Shown: positions 12,711-24,247 of the stretch, piece after piece | Layout of the letters: every line of letters starts with the position of its first letter | Position numbering within the stretch: position 1 is the stretch's first letter | NCBI GenBank assembly: GCA_001510575.1 | Contig: LNGK01000004.1 | Span: 4,028,667-4,092,666, forward strand | Direction of reading: 5' to 3' | DNA length: 64,000 bases | Source: Knoxdaviesia capensis | Lineage: Eukaryota; Ascomycota; Sordariomycetes; Microascales; Gondwanamycetaceae | The notes under the pieces: generated by a model | Told to the model about the DNA's origin: nothing | Seen by the model: only the letters and a program-made list of their open reading frames with translations | Database searches by the model: none | Program-made: the position numbers and the translations under genes

Positions 12711-13095
12711 ATCATTGGTTGCATTTCACCACCGAACTAGATCCTTTCGCTCTGCATAGAGATAGTTACATAGAAGATAATGTTGAGCTTTAGATCAAGA
12801 AAATATCAAGTCTTATAAGCATTCATATTTCACCTTTTTTTTCCCTTTTCCATACTCAGATGTGAACAGGATTTCGATAGTGCTCATTGAATATACCGTG
12901 TCAATCACACATCACACAGTACACACGTTCCAGGACCCATTTATTGTCTTGAAGATTGCCTCTTTAACCGCCTACTCAGCCTCGTCTTTTTTCCTTCCAG
13001 TCTCACAATTCACGATTCACCAGCGAACCAGACCAGCCAACGATGCACTCCAACAAACAAGCAAACAAGGAAAGAAAAGCCGCGTGAAAGATACA

Positions 13096-13851
13096 ATGGC
13101 CCGCTTCGGTCAGATCTTCCTCTACTTCTGGAACTTCCGGTATCTGCCGATGAAGTACCGCTGGCCGCTGATCAAGCTCCGCCGCCGACTGTTCCCGACA
13201 CGGTCGCCGCTCGGCCTCCGGGCGTCCTTCCGCCACGCGCACTCGCTGCAGCACCCGCCGGTCAACCCGTACCTGTTTGTGGTGCGGCTGCTGTGGCCGT
13301 TCCCGGCGTGGGCGTTTCCGGCGGAGCTGCCGCCGCTGCCGCGCGCCATCGCGGCCGACCCGGACAGCATCTCGTGCCAGCGGCGCGACCGCGCGTGCCT
13401 CAGCTCGATGCCGCTGTGGCGGTCGCGCGACACTCCGCTGCGGTCGTTCTTCCGCATGTACGAGATTGTGTGCGCGAACGACGGCTTCATGTTCTCCAGC
13501 GAGATGCAGCAGTTCTGGCGCCGCTCGTCCCCCGAGTGGGCGCTGGTCAACCTGCCCGACCCCAGGTGCGAGGACCCGGAGCAGTACGCTGTCATGGCGT
13601 CTCTGGCGGAGGCCCTGGTGCTGGCGTTTGTCTGGCGCATGGAAATCGGGCTCCGCAGGAACGGCGCGATTCTGGGGCCGCAGGTGCCTCTGCCGGACGT
13701 CATTGAGTACGTCCCCGCGTGGACCGCCCATGTGCCGCCGTTGAAAGAAAAGCTCGTGCTAGCCCGGGAGGACAACGGTGTTCTGTCGCCAAACAATCCT
13801 TTCCACCGTCGCAATGTTATTGCGGGCACTGGAAGCTTCTATTCTGTCTGA
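13096..13851 (+). CDS. Hypothetical protein, 251 residues, very high GC3
   Basis: A single-exon frame of 251 residues. I place the start at 13096 (ACAATGG, good context) because composition switches there from A/C-rich leader sequence to an extremely G/C-rich third position that holds to about 13600. The product begins MARFGQIFLYFWNFRYLP, is rich in Arg, Pro and Trp, and contains no domain I recognise. One moderately hydrophobic stretch (around residues 57-75, near PYLFVVRLLWPFPAWAFP) might associate with membrane but is proline-broken. It ends only 92 nt from the stop codon of the minus-strand nucleotidyltransferase-fold gene, so the two genes converge tightly and their 3' UTRs probably overlap. 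The sustained codon bias makes a real gene likely; the function is unknown. Confidence 0.7.
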   Translation: MARFGQIFLYFWNFRYLPMKYRWPLIKLRRRLFPTRSPLGLRASFRHAHSLQHPPVNPYLFVVRLLWPFPAWAFPAELPPLPRAIAADPDSISCQRRDRACLSSMPLWRSRDTPLRSFFRMYEIVCANDGFMFSSEMQQFWRRSSPEWALVNLPDPRCEDPEQYAVMASLAEALVLAFVWRMEIGLRRNGAILGPQVPLPDVIEYVPAWTAHVPPLKEKLVLAREDNGVLSPNNPFHRRNVIAGTGSFYSV

Positions 13852-13943
13852 GCATATGCTGGAGGAAAGTGTGAACAGTCAGGTTAAAAGCATAATGACT
13901 GGTGGAATGGTTCCCTCTTTCTCGTTCCTCCCCCCCCCTCATG

Positions 13944-14813
13944 CTACTTGGCGAGACCATGTTTTATTATATTCCTATCCGGTTTCTGTTTTCCCTGCCC
14001 ATTATACCAGACCCATTCACCACGCACGTCTTGATATCTATTCATCTGTTGGTCTTCATCCCAGACTAGTTCCACAAGCCCGTCTTCTCCATATAAGCGT
14101 CTGCATTCCTCTGCAACCTCGACAAGAGCTTGTCGCTTCGGTGGCAGTTCGAAGCCATTGTAGTCAAGGCTCGCGACATACTGAAAAGTCATTGGCTTGC
14201 CTGACTCTTCCCGGATATAGTGTATAATGGCCACGGCATCGGAGATATCGATGACCTTTCTGTCCTCATCATTTGGATTGTCGGATAGCCGTCGCACTTT
14301 TCGCTCCAATGCCCAGTCCAGGCGGCCAACATAGACGATCAGATTTTCCCCCGAGTATATAGTCATGTTTTGTGCGACGGATTCGAGAAAGAGGTTCCTC
14401 CGTCTGGCTCTGGATATAAACGTCTCGACCTGGCGGTTTAGCCACTCAGGTTCAAGGCCGCCGGCATCCATGGCCCGATCGACGGCTTCGGTGAAGTCGT
14501 CCGCATACTCTTCAACGGCGGCGATATTGGGGTCGAGAATACAGTCGATGTCAAACGATGAATCGCGGTTTCGCAGGTAACAAACAGCTACGCATCCACC
14601 AACTGAAATAAGTCGAATCGGCGCAACGCTCATCAGCAGCTCGCTTTCTCCGATCTGGGCATCGAGTACCGCCAATCCTAATTCACCAGTTCATATGTTA
14701 GTGTAACTACTATCATAGTGTGGGACGGTCTAATTACCTCGTTGCATAGCATCCGAAGTCATCGGCTTGCCAGCATGATATATCTGCCCCGGGCCTAACC
14801 GTTGAAAGGACAT
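13944..14813 (-). CDS. Nucleotidyltransferase-fold protein, 269 residues
   Basis: Two exons, 14813-14738 and 14677-13944, give 269 residues. The 60-nt intron starts GTAATT and ends TTAG. After splicing, residues 45-72 contain a VGG motif (G52-G53), then about 15 residues later an SFDIDC segment (D68, D70). A Gly-Gly pair followed by a D-x-D pair is the signature of the nucleotidyltransferase superfamily (pol-beta/MNT/AbiEii-like fold), whose members transfer NMP groups to proteins, RNA or small molecules. The C-terminal half is mostly helical and acidic, with no recognised partner domain. No substrate can be inferred. Codon use is much more relaxed at position 3 than in the convergent neighbour. 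The start at 14813 follows a leader and gives a sensible N-terminus; the longer in-frame upstream extension looks like untranslated sequence. Confidence 0.72.
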
Positions 14814-15678
14814 GATGGCGACTATATGGGAATTATCGAGTGTATAAGCAGAAAGAGGAAAGCCATTCTGGCAGGAATATTGCAACACCTGCGAGACATG
14901 GGAAACGCAGTATAAATAGGGGTGGAGTAGTGAGCTCCATGGAAAGCAGGAATTGGAAGCGAGCAAGAGTTGTTAACACACGATGATAAGACTCTGTCCA
15001 GCGAATTCACTTGCATATTAGGGTTAGGGTGTTGGGTGTCAACAAGGATATATACGGACGAAAATAGGGCGAACTTCACCACCGAAACGAATCCACATAA
15101 TTCTCTCCGAAGGCGACTATTTCGCTGAAGGAGTATAAGTTAAACTCTATAATATACAGTTTTTATATTTACCGCTATTAAAAAATAATAAAATAATAAA
15201 AAATAATAAAAGTGTTCGTTACCGCATACAAAGTGCGGACTGGGGGGCATACCGAAAAAAAGAGAAGCAAAAGGCAGTGCTCTAACCATCGTATCGTCCG
15301 TCCGTCCGTCGAGGACCACAGCAGCCCAACAGTCCGAAAGCCGGTTTATTAGCCGCTCGCCAGCATTCGGGGCCCTAGAAACAAACAAAGTAACCGCGCG
15401 CGAGAACAAAAATGTAATAGATAAAAAAGCAAAACATAATGAGACGTGGTTCGCTAAACGACATCTCCCGTCCGTGGCTTCCGCCCAGTCTCTTCTACTG
15501 AATCCGCCATCTCACAGAATGTGCAAATGGTCGCAATGTCGGTCGGTGGCCCTCTCCTTTTAGCACCGACACTTTCCCGCTCGAGCAGTCCCGGTATCTG
15601 CCCAGGAAAGTCGAAAATAAAAACGCAATCTCCTCCCTGAGTCATGGACATGAATGTATATCAAACATAGTCTTGCGC
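14814..15678. other. Promoter of the nucleotidyltransferase gene and 3' flank of the GT25 gene
   Basis: No gene is visible in this stretch. It contains a telomere-like tandem at 15018-15030 and an A/T tract of TAATAAAA units at about 15178-15210. A perfect TATAAATAG lies at 14911-14919 but on the plus strand, opposite to the gene it precedes. Confidence 0.5.
15018..15030. repeat. Telomere-like tandem TTAGGGTTAGGGT
   Basis: Two exact telomere hexamers in tandem lie about 205 nt upstream of the nucleotidyltransferase gene's start codon (14813). Together with the motif at 12691 it places telomere-like elements upstream of both members of the convergent pair. Confidence 0.7.
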
Positions 15679-17300
15679 TCACACCTTTCTCCGGCCAGTA
15701 CCCGGGGGCGGCCGGTGTCCAGGGCGGGACTGCGCGGCAGATTCCTTGTGTTGCTTGATCAGAGGAAGATCGAGCTCCCAGGCTTTAGACAGGTCCTCGC
15801 CGCTGAAAATCTTGTTGTAGGCAACCTCCAGACCCATCTCCTTCATCTTGCCCCAGTGGCTTCCGTACACACCCTTCAGGTGCCACACAGTCTTCTTGTC
15901 CCAGGCACTGTCCCATCCGGACATGTCGGGCTTCTTCTCCTCCTCACGGGTCTCAATCGGAGACATGCCGAGAGGGTCAAGTTCGGCTTCGGCAGCGGCT
16001 TCGGCCTCGGCGGCGGCAGCAGCAGCAGCCTCGCGGCGCTCCATCTCGCGGTCCATAATTTCAGCACGCTCGATGAAGTTGAGGTCCGGGGAGTTGGTCC
16101 GGCGGCGCTTGCCCTGGTGGATATCACTAGCACGGCCCTCCGTGCCAAGACCGTCCAGGTAGCCCCACTGTCCAAACATGACAGGGAGAACGTCGTAGGC
16201 AAGCAGCTCATCGTCCTGGGTCATCTTGTTCATGATAAGATCCACAGGCTCATCAAGGTTCATGGCAGAGCGAACAAGCAGCTTCGCGGCACCACGTTGA
16301 GAGATGGCGTAGGCGGTGGTGCACACGGGGCCTCCAGAGACACGGACCAGGCGCTCGCTGCCCATGGTAGGAGTATCCTGGTTGAACTTGAAGCCAGGAA
16401 CAACAAACGGATCATCCCAAGTGGTGGAAATATGCATGTTCTTGTCGCCCTCGTTGCAGGTACCAAAGACGATCATATCCCAGTGCTCCGACAGCCAAGG
16501 ATCGTTGGGGTCGTGGCGGATGTTTGAGTGGGCAGCGCTACCGGGAGCCTTCTTGGGCCAGAAGTCGCGACGAGGCTCGGAGTTGATCTTTCCCAGGAGC
16601 TTCACGAAATGCTTGTTAAGCATGGCAACACTCTGGCGAATGTTACGGTCCCAGGCGGCATCAGCCTCGATAATAAGAATAGGGCCCGATCGGCGGGTGA
16701 GGATATCGGACCAGACCTGTCGGGATACGGAAGGAATCAATAAAAACGTCAGTTGAGGATGGGGAACAAGGGAATATACAACAAAGTTTTACGTACGTTG
16801 GCATGGGATCTCCAGCATGCGATCTCGCCACCCTTGTTGCGGCCCAGGTTCCGGGTCGGCGGGACACCGTTGGGACGCAGCATATCCGGGGTAACGGCTT
16901 TCTCGACAGTCAGTTGCAGGCCAGAGATGTAGGCCTGGATGACGGCAGCGTCAACACGGTCGTAACGTGTAGCAACGTTGATGAATCGGATCTCGGAAAA
17001 GCCCAGGGTAGCATTTCCGGCAGCCTGCATGCTGAGTTCCTCCTGGAGAGGGTCGTAATGCGGAGGGTAGTCGGCAACCGGAGCGGAGGGGTTGGTTTGC
17101 AGGATTTCTTTGCCTTTTTGCGAGGCATATTCTATCGAGTCCATAACAGCACTGGTCCGGACGATGGAGATGATGACAAGGATGGAGGCAACACCGGCGA
17201 CAAGCATTATGCGCCGGTTCGACACGACGGAAAGAAGGAAGAGCTTGGCGGAGGCGGCCATTTGGGCCAGGCCTTCGGCATTCGGTGCCATCTTGAGCAT
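15679..17300 (-). CDS. GT25-like type II membrane glycosyltransferase
   Basis: Two exons, 17300-16797 and 16716-15679, give 513 residues; the 80-nt intron has a GTACGT donor and CAG acceptor and falls in phase 0 within the catalytic region. A single hydrophobic helix near residues 31-48 (after RRIM) marks a type II Golgi or ER protein with a short cytosolic tail. The luminal part resembles glycosyltransferase family 25 (LPS/collagen galactosyltransferase-like): RFINVATRYDRVDA near the start of the domain, GEIACWRSH, and ILIIEADAAW in the position of the family's acidic metal-binding motif. A low-complexity Ala/Glu segment and KRRR stretch lie near residues 390-430. Fungal members are presumed to modify cell-wall or secreted glycans, but the sugar and acceptor are unknown. 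A second in-frame ATG at 17291 would give 510 residues. The minus-strand leader upstream (17404-17530) is T-rich. Confidence 0.82.
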
Positions 17301-19130
17301 TATGCGCAAATCGTCGCTTCTAGGTCGAAAGAGGGTATTGAATGAGGGATTCTTGGTCGAGAAGGCACGTGGAAATGGTATTCTAAGGGGCCCGTGATCG
17401 AGTGTGTGCAGAAATGAAGGTGTGGGAGGGGGTATCAGGTTGAACGTATCCAAGAAGAAAAAGAAAAAAAAGAGAAAAAAAAAAGAAACAATTACAAAGA
17501 TATCTATCCTAGTATCCAAAAAGAGAAGAAGGTCGGTTGAAAGTATTAAAAGGATATATATCGTCAGTCTTGAATATCAAGTGAATGAGATCAAGTGTCA
17601 CCTGCCAGAAGCTGAGGGTTGAAAAGGAATGTCTGACACCGGAAGATGCGATGCGGCAGAAAAGGAGACGAGCAAACAACAGCTCGGGAGGAGGCAGGAG
17701 AGAAATGATTGATAAGAAGCCAATTGCCGCTTGGGAGATGATAAATTGATATCACGGCAGGCTTCAAATGATGCAGATGAAGGGTGAAGGGAAGGGAGAT
17801 AGGTAAGTCGGAGAAGAAAATGAATGGAGGAAGAAAAGAGAAGAAGAAAAAGATCGAGGCGAGAACATCAGCAAAGGGGCGCAGGAAGGTTTTCTTGGCA
17901 TCGTAGGTGAAGAGAAGAACGGCATTCCACTAGACGCACGGAAGGTGCAGGCGATTTGTGGCTCTTTCCATTCTGATAAGGCCCCAAAATTCAGAGTTTT
18001 GCACCCTTGACTTCCGCTTCCTGTTACTGGGCATTTGCCCCTTTCCGCGGGACAGAAGTGCGAAGGATCAAAGTAGCTTCCTATATGGTGCCACAGCAGA
18101 ACGGTACCTCTTGCCAACATAGCCTCGCTGTCAAATAGCCCTGGGCCGGCGCACCGCACCACCGCGGTTTTTGTTCTTTCTTTTTCTTTCTTTTTTTTTT
18201 TCCTTTTTTTCTCCTTTTTTTTTTTATTCTCTTCGTTCTCGCTTTCTCTTTTATTTCGCGTTCCATGAAAGTGGTACGTCGATCTTGTGTGTGTTCAATA
18301 TGCGCGCCTCATGTACCGCACTTCGCCACACCCGCTTACTGGCCTGGGTACGACGGCAATACGTAGTACGCACATATCTGCCCCATTACTTATGCAGTGC
18401 TGGTCTTTCATCACCATAACGTGCGACGTGCATATCACCACTTCTCCACATGCTTGTCTCGTATTCATCACTGACCAAGACAGAGAGTACGCCATTGGTG
18501 GTGTCTAATTGGCCCAAGTTCGCTACTTAGTGCAGGAGGGGAGACTGAGGAGTTTGCTGTTTTAACGGTGATACACTCACTTCATCACGCAGTGCCGATT
18601 GTTTGGACATACGAAGAGTTGTGCAGACTGGCTGCGATACCTTCGCGACAGATATTTGTTCGCATGGAGGGTTGACAGTATCATTGTTCATGCATGTTAT
18701 GTGTGTAGTATGCGTTGATGTGAAAGCGGCCCCAAACCCAGAGTCTCATATCATCAACAGTAGCCACGCGCACAGAAAATTCCAGTGGCCCAAGACAGCC
18801 TACCTATCTGAACTGGCGTGCTATCTATCTATGCACATAGTAATAACGAACCCGTCACGCATGAAGCATGACATGCGAGCATTTGCCCCCATCGCATGAT
18901 CTACGGGCGGGATGATGCCCAGTTCGGCGAACCCTACCCAGACGCCACACTGAATCCTGCATTGTTTGCCCGTATAACACATTTTCAGATCTCTTTCCGG
19001 CCATATGTTGGCACCGTGTCCCCGGAATAGTGAAAACTCTGTAGTCTTGCCCCTGGATTGGTGCCTGAATTAGCGCAGACCATCCGGACACGATGGACCT
19101 AAAAGTTTTAGTATTAAGCTTAGAACGCCA

Positions 19131-19145
19131 AACCCTAACCCTACC
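19131..19145. repeat. Telomere-like motif AACCCTAACCCTACC
   Basis: Two telomere-type units in minus orientation lie in the middle of the GT25-Crh divergent intergenic region, more than 1.8 kb from either start codon. Confidence 0.6.
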
Positions 19146-21289
19146 TTAACGCGTCCTTGAATGTCTCCAATGGTTGGGCTGGCTAGATGAACTCGGCCAT
19201 AGACTTTGATCTCAAAACTCCCATGATATTTTTTTCTTTCGACCGTGGAGCCTGGCTGACTGTTTCCCCCCATAGAATCATTTCAGGTATCATGATGTCT
19301 TCACAGTCAACACTCCATGCAACGTTGAAATCGAGATAACGGCTTTTGTCCGGGCTTTCGATAAACTCAATGTCAACCCTCCACCCGACGTCAAGAATTC
19401 CGCTAGTGCTTTAAACTCATCTTTGTGCTATATTGTTGTCCTCGTAGATACTGAAGTCGCATGGTGGCGTCGAGATAGCACAAATCATTAGCGGGCTTTG
19501 ACGGAAAGGGCTGAAGTGCGGCGCACCAGACAGGCCCTTTGCTGTGTAACTTCAGCATGGCATCGGAAGCCGGCGGCACCGGCTCTGGAGATTGGCTGTA
19601 TGAAAAATTTCGGGGCTCATGAGACAACACACACCCGACCATAGTAGTACCCGTGAAGCGTGGTATATGCATGTATGGATAGAAGTGCAACGTGATTCAA
19701 GCTCGTAGGCGAGGCCGTGAGCATGCCAAGGACTCTCAGACAACCGACAACCTTGCTGCGTGCTGATTCTGGAGAAAACTAGGGTTAAACCCAGAGACCA
19801 AAGGGCCGGAAAGAACAAGTTGCTATCACTGGTTGACCGCAGGCAAGAGGAAGGAACGACGGGATTCGGTTTCAGCTGGATATTGGTTCTATATAGTTCT
19901 ATTCTGCTTTCTTCTTCCTGTTCTTTTCTTTCTCTCTTCTTCTCCTCCTCATCTCATCTCATATCCATGCCACTGTGATCGCATTCGAACTTGTCAATCA
20001 ATTAGTTCATGCATCTTCTGATGCCGCCCATTTCAACTGTTGCATCAATTGGCAACCAAACCAAACTCTTGAATTTGCAGGGCTAAAGGTACGTACGTTG
20101 TTAAGGCCACTGGCGGCCACAAGAGGTAAAATCCAGATTGGTTTCCCGCTCTTTGCCCCCCTGGCGGCGGCTGTGTTTGTCAGGGGCTCTATTTATTGAC
20201 ATTACATGAGAATCCAGGAACAGAATCCCAAAACAGCTAGGCGGCAACCAGAAGGATCCGGGGACCTGCATACCAGCCAATCACCGCGTCAATGGGCCCA
20301 CGGTGGGTGCGTCGCAGTATACGGCTTACCTTGGGCTTGGTGTTATGCACATTGACCGCGAGGCAGTGTTCAGGGGAAAATGACCGAGATTTGGGTGATT
20401 CGAGCGACATTCTGTGTTTGTCAGTGGCCGAGACGTTTGTCGGGTGCCGTTCCGGCCAAGCTTACCACACTGAGGCATAGAGGGCAGGAAGACGAAATAA
20501 GCGACGAGAGACACCCAGATTGTTTGAGACGCGACAGTACTGGTGGCGGCTTACACATCCAATTCGACCAGCTCTCCTTAATGAAAGGGAACGTCTGTGA
20601 CACTCTGCGCCTCTTTTTGAAGTCTCCTGCAACCACTGTTGCGTCTCTTTTGTGTAACTGCATTGAGATCGGCTCGCGGATACCGTGCTGAGCCATTCAT
20701 TCGGACGGCCAGCCCAGGAGAGAGACAATGTGAACAATTAATAGGTAGTAGTACACGAGAGTACAGGACAGTATGTATCGTCTTTCCCTTGCCAACACCG
20801 CTTCCCAGCGAAGACAGAGTTACCTTACGTCTGTGTCAATGTTCCGGCAAACAAACCCGCCGATCGAAGGTGGAGACTGGATGCCATTTCCCCGTATAAG
20901 AGTACAAAGCTAATGGGAGGGATCATGAACAAATTCCAGGTAACTTTCCAGAGGTGACAGAACATCCAATATCGGGAAATTGACGCCGAGAGAGGGCTGC
21001 CATACTTCCTCTGGCACGGCGGCCGAACCCTCCCTGGCTGCTCACTTTCCCATCGACCAGGGGGGGGGGAGGTTTGCTCGGCTTGGTGTTGGGGTCCTTT
21101 TGCCTTGGACGATGTCGACCCAGAAGTTCTTGTGGCTCTGTGTGCCTCATCTTGCCTCTGGGTGTTAGGGAACGCGGAGTTTGCCAGGGCTTGACTGGTC
21201 TGGCCTTGCCTGACGCTCCTTGTTCACTTGGGCATTTTCTGTTTCGTTCTCCCGTATCCGTTGATATTTTTGGCTTCGAGGTAACCCTT

Positions 21290-21803
21290 CAAATTCTCCT
21301 CTTTTTTTCTTCCCTTCTTTTCTTCTCCTTCTTCCTCCTCCTTCTCTTCCTCCTCATGGGGTTGATGCTATATTCGTCGTTTATCCTTCATTTTACTTGC
21401 TTTTTGCCTTTTTGACTTCATGTCAACTTACACTCCCTAAACATTTCAGCTTCATCTTTATCTTTATTTTAACATTCAGACTTTCATTAAATCATTCATT
21501 TTTCCTTCTCTTCCTTCGACTGCCCGTTTTACCAATTTTTTTTTTCTTCGGACTTTTTCTAGCCATTTTTTTGCGATATTGTAACCGGTTCACTCCTTTG
21601 ATCGACAACAATCATCTCGATATATATCTTACGATCTAAATTTTTGAAAAGAACCGACCGAAATATTTGAATTCCTTAGGAACCGCCGATTTTTAGTGTT
21701 CTTGTTCTCCTTCCGCTATCGACGTTCCAGTCCACTCTTTCGCTACCGCCACTAGGTCCCTTGTTTTACTAGCATTTTTGATATCGCCAACTTTTTGGTC
21801 AAC
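21290..21803 (+). promoter_or_regulatory. Pyrimidine-rich promoter/leader of the Crh gene
   Basis: A dense run of CTTCTTTTCTTCTCC-type sequence on the coding strand at 21296-21355, then A/T-rich sequence, ends in the AACATGAG start context of the Crh gene. Confidence 0.45.
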
Positions 21804-23224
21804 ATGAGCTTCCGTCGTTACGCTACTGCCGCGGTGGCTCTTGCCTCGTCCAGCCTTGTGGCTGCCCAGACCTTTTCGCTTTGCGACCCTACCCGTGGAG
21901 ATGGTAAGTTTCGACTCTGAATGAAGCCTTGTGTGTGTTTGCTTGAGACGACTTGGGGGCGGCCGACTGAGACAGAGGTTGCTGGGGAATTATATATGGC
22001 TTGTGGTTCTCTATGGGGGATCATAGATAGCCGTGGCGTTTTAAAAAAAAGTCATGCAAGCCGGAACGCGGCATGTGGCGTTGGCACAGGTTGAACATCG
22101 ACACACGTTAAGGGACACTGACATATATTGACCCTTGACTTCTGTATCTAGTCTGCCCGCCTAACCCGGCTTTCGGCAAGTGCAACAGCCCTATTGTCTA
22201 TGACTTCGACCTGATCTCTCCCGGCAATGGCTGGCAGAACGACACCAAGTTCACCTCGTTCTGGCTTCCTGACGACGGTGTTGTCTACAACCCCCAGGTT
22301 CTCAGCACGTCTGATGCGGGCGCCAGCCTGATCATCACCAAGCCGGACCAGTCGCCTCTGCTGAAGTCCCGCCGGTACCTCTTCTTCGGCCGTGTCGACG
22401 TTGTCATCCAGGCCGCCCCCGGCACCGGAGTTGTCACGTCGATTGTGCTCGAGTCCGACACCCGTGACGAGATCGACTGGGAGTGGATCGGTGGAAACCA
22501 GACCGAGGTGCAGACCAACTTCTTCTCCAAGGGAGTCAACGACTTCACCCGTGGCCGCACCTACGGCCTATCCTTCAACGCCATGGAGGGCCTGCACACC
22601 TACTCGATCGACTGGAACCTGGAGCGCATCATGTTCCTGGTTGACGGCGTTGCGAAGCGCACGGCCACCCCGTCGGAGGCCGACCTTGGCGCTGCCTGGC
22701 CCCAGACCCCTGCCCAGCTCAAGCTCGGCACCTGGGTTGCTGGCAAGCCTGAGATGCCCGAGGGAACCATTGAGTGGGCGGGCGGTCTCGCCAACTTTGA
22801 CGAGGCTCCGTTCATCGCCAACTACAAGAGCGTGACCATCACCGACTACTGCGGTGGCCAGACCTCGGCCAAGGAGTACACCTACGGCGACGATTCGGGC
22901 TCGCACGAGTCCATCAACGTTGTTCCCGGCGAGCCGGCCGAGCTGAACCTGCCGTCCAAGGGTGCCGCCAACAACAGCGAGGAGGAGTCGTCGTCCTCGT
23001 CGGTTCAGTCTTCGTCCACTACCACGACCACGGCCGAGTCCTCGTCGGCCACCTTTGTTCCCGAGACCACCACCACCACCACCGTGTCGGCCCCCTCGTC
23101 GGTCGCCACCGAGGGTGCTGAGGCTGCGCAGAGCACGGATGAGCCGGCTGCGGCCGCCATGGTCAAGGTGTCGTCTGGCCTTGTGGGACTTGCTGGTCTG
23201 GTGTACATGCTTGTCCTCGCCTAA
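21804..23224 (+). CDS. GH16 Crh-family cell-wall transglycosylase, GPI-anchored
   Basis: Two exons, 21804-21903 and 22152-23224, give 390 residues. The 248-nt intron (GTAAGT donor, TAG acceptor) is long for this window's simple introns. Order: signal peptide 1-21 (cleavage near AAQ), an N-terminal Cys pair region, the GH16 jelly roll to about 250, a Ser/Thr-rich stalk (about 285-360) and a C-terminal hydrophobic tail, the pattern of a GPI protein. The catalytic motif DEIDWEW carries nucleophile E140, D142 and acid/base E144. Crh enzymes cut chitin and join it to beta-1,3/1,6-glucan in the wall. No chitin-binding CBM18 module is obvious, as in the Crf1/UtrB type. Codon use is strongly biased, suggesting high expression. 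It converges with the F-box gene. Confidence 0.92.
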
Positions 23225-24247
23225 ACGCAATATAGGTGCATGTGATTTTTTTTTTATAAATAAAACTGTCTTGTAAGCTTGGAAGCGTCTTCTGGGGGTT
23301 TGATGGAAAGAGGGAAACGTTGTTGCATTACTCCCCCTTGTTGATTGATATCTTAATCGCCATCTTGCAAGGAGTATGTAAAAAAAAAGAGACTCGACAA
23401 CTTCAGTCGAGCGTGTCACTTGGATATTTCTCTTTTTTCCTATTTCTTTTTTCTTTTTTTTTTCTTCGGTCTGGATTGCATTTTCGTCCATTCACATGGA
23501 TTGTATTCCTAGGTGCATGGTCATAATATCGGAGGCATTCGCCTAACCAAAACAAAAAGCGCGGTTTCCCTTGCTTGCTGCTGGTCATCATCTATTATTC
23601 TTTTGTTGATTTTTCCTATGTGATATGATACATGTGGCCGTGATGACATTCTCTGTCGAAATGTGGCATGACAGACGTTGAAAAAAGGGGGGATCTCACA
23701 TATGAAAAACCGGGGAACTGACAAGAGGATCCAAAAAACAGATTACCCCGGAATTAATCAATCATGGTTGGCTGGTAAATCAAAAATAGAGTGCTACCCC
23801 TTGAAAAAGCGGGTGGTGGCTTTGATGCTTCACAGAACTTGGCACCAAAATTTCCGAATGGTGTATATGTACAGTACAGTACATGGCCAGGATCGCGAAT
23901 GCATGAAGACTACCATCATTGGAAAAAATCAAAGCGAAGTGTATTCATCTCATCTCAGTACTCGGGGCATATCCATCTCATGAACCTTTGTCACGTTCCC
24001 GGCCCACACCTCCAACAATCACAGCGGACGACAAAAGGGAAACAAAACAGAAACCGAGTCCGGGCGCTGAACGCCGGAAAAAAAAAGATAAACAACGAGA
24101 GAGAGAACAAAAAAACCACGAAACAAACAAAGAGCGAGCAGCGAGCAAAACGGGGCCCAAGGCCAGGGGGAAGACGGACGAGATGACACCGGAGCGCTGC
24201 GGCACCCATGGCGGCGGAACCGGGGACTTTCGTCGCGGGCGGGCCGA
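23225..24247. other. Convergent intergenic region (3' UTRs)
   Basis: The 1 kb between the Crh (+) and F-box (-) stop codons shows T-rich then A-rich runs, consistent with facing 3' UTRs. A TGTACAGTACAGTACA motif lies at 23869-23884. No gene is seen. Confidence 0.55.

Larger units (their letters stand above)
6181..13095. other. Gene-free intergenic stretch
   Basis: Almost 7 kb in which no frame shows sustained coding bias, recognisable motifs or joinable exons. It holds short low-complexity runs (for example the T-rich tract at 10430-10460), TACTGTAC-type motifs near 9943-10002 and a telomere-like motif at 12691. The best open frame is 12059-12544 on the minus strand, listed separately with low confidence. 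No transposase, reverse transcriptase or terminal repeat was seen, so I cannot say whether this is decayed mobile DNA. Confidence 0.5.
17301..21803. other. Gene-free intergenic stretch between divergent genes
   Basis: 4.5 kb between the starts of the GT25 gene (-) and the Crh gene (+). The left end is pyrimidine-rich on the minus strand and the right end (21290-21700) pyrimidine-rich on the plus strand, as expected of two promoters pointing away from each other. The middle holds a long T/C tract at 18170-18250, a telomere-like AACCCTAACCCTACC at 19131-19145 and another TAGGGTT motif near 19780. I see no coding sequence. Confidence 0.5.

Noticed and set aside
15270..15300. Minus-strand GATGGTTAGAGCAC, resembling a tRNA D-arm/A box
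   Set aside because: No T-arm sequence follows within tRNA distance and no acceptor stem forms; probably chance.
17301..17519. Upstream extension of the GT25 frame beginning at 17519
   Set aside because: It encodes a poly-Phe, T-rich stretch that is typical leader sequence; the membrane anchor follows naturally from the start at 17300.
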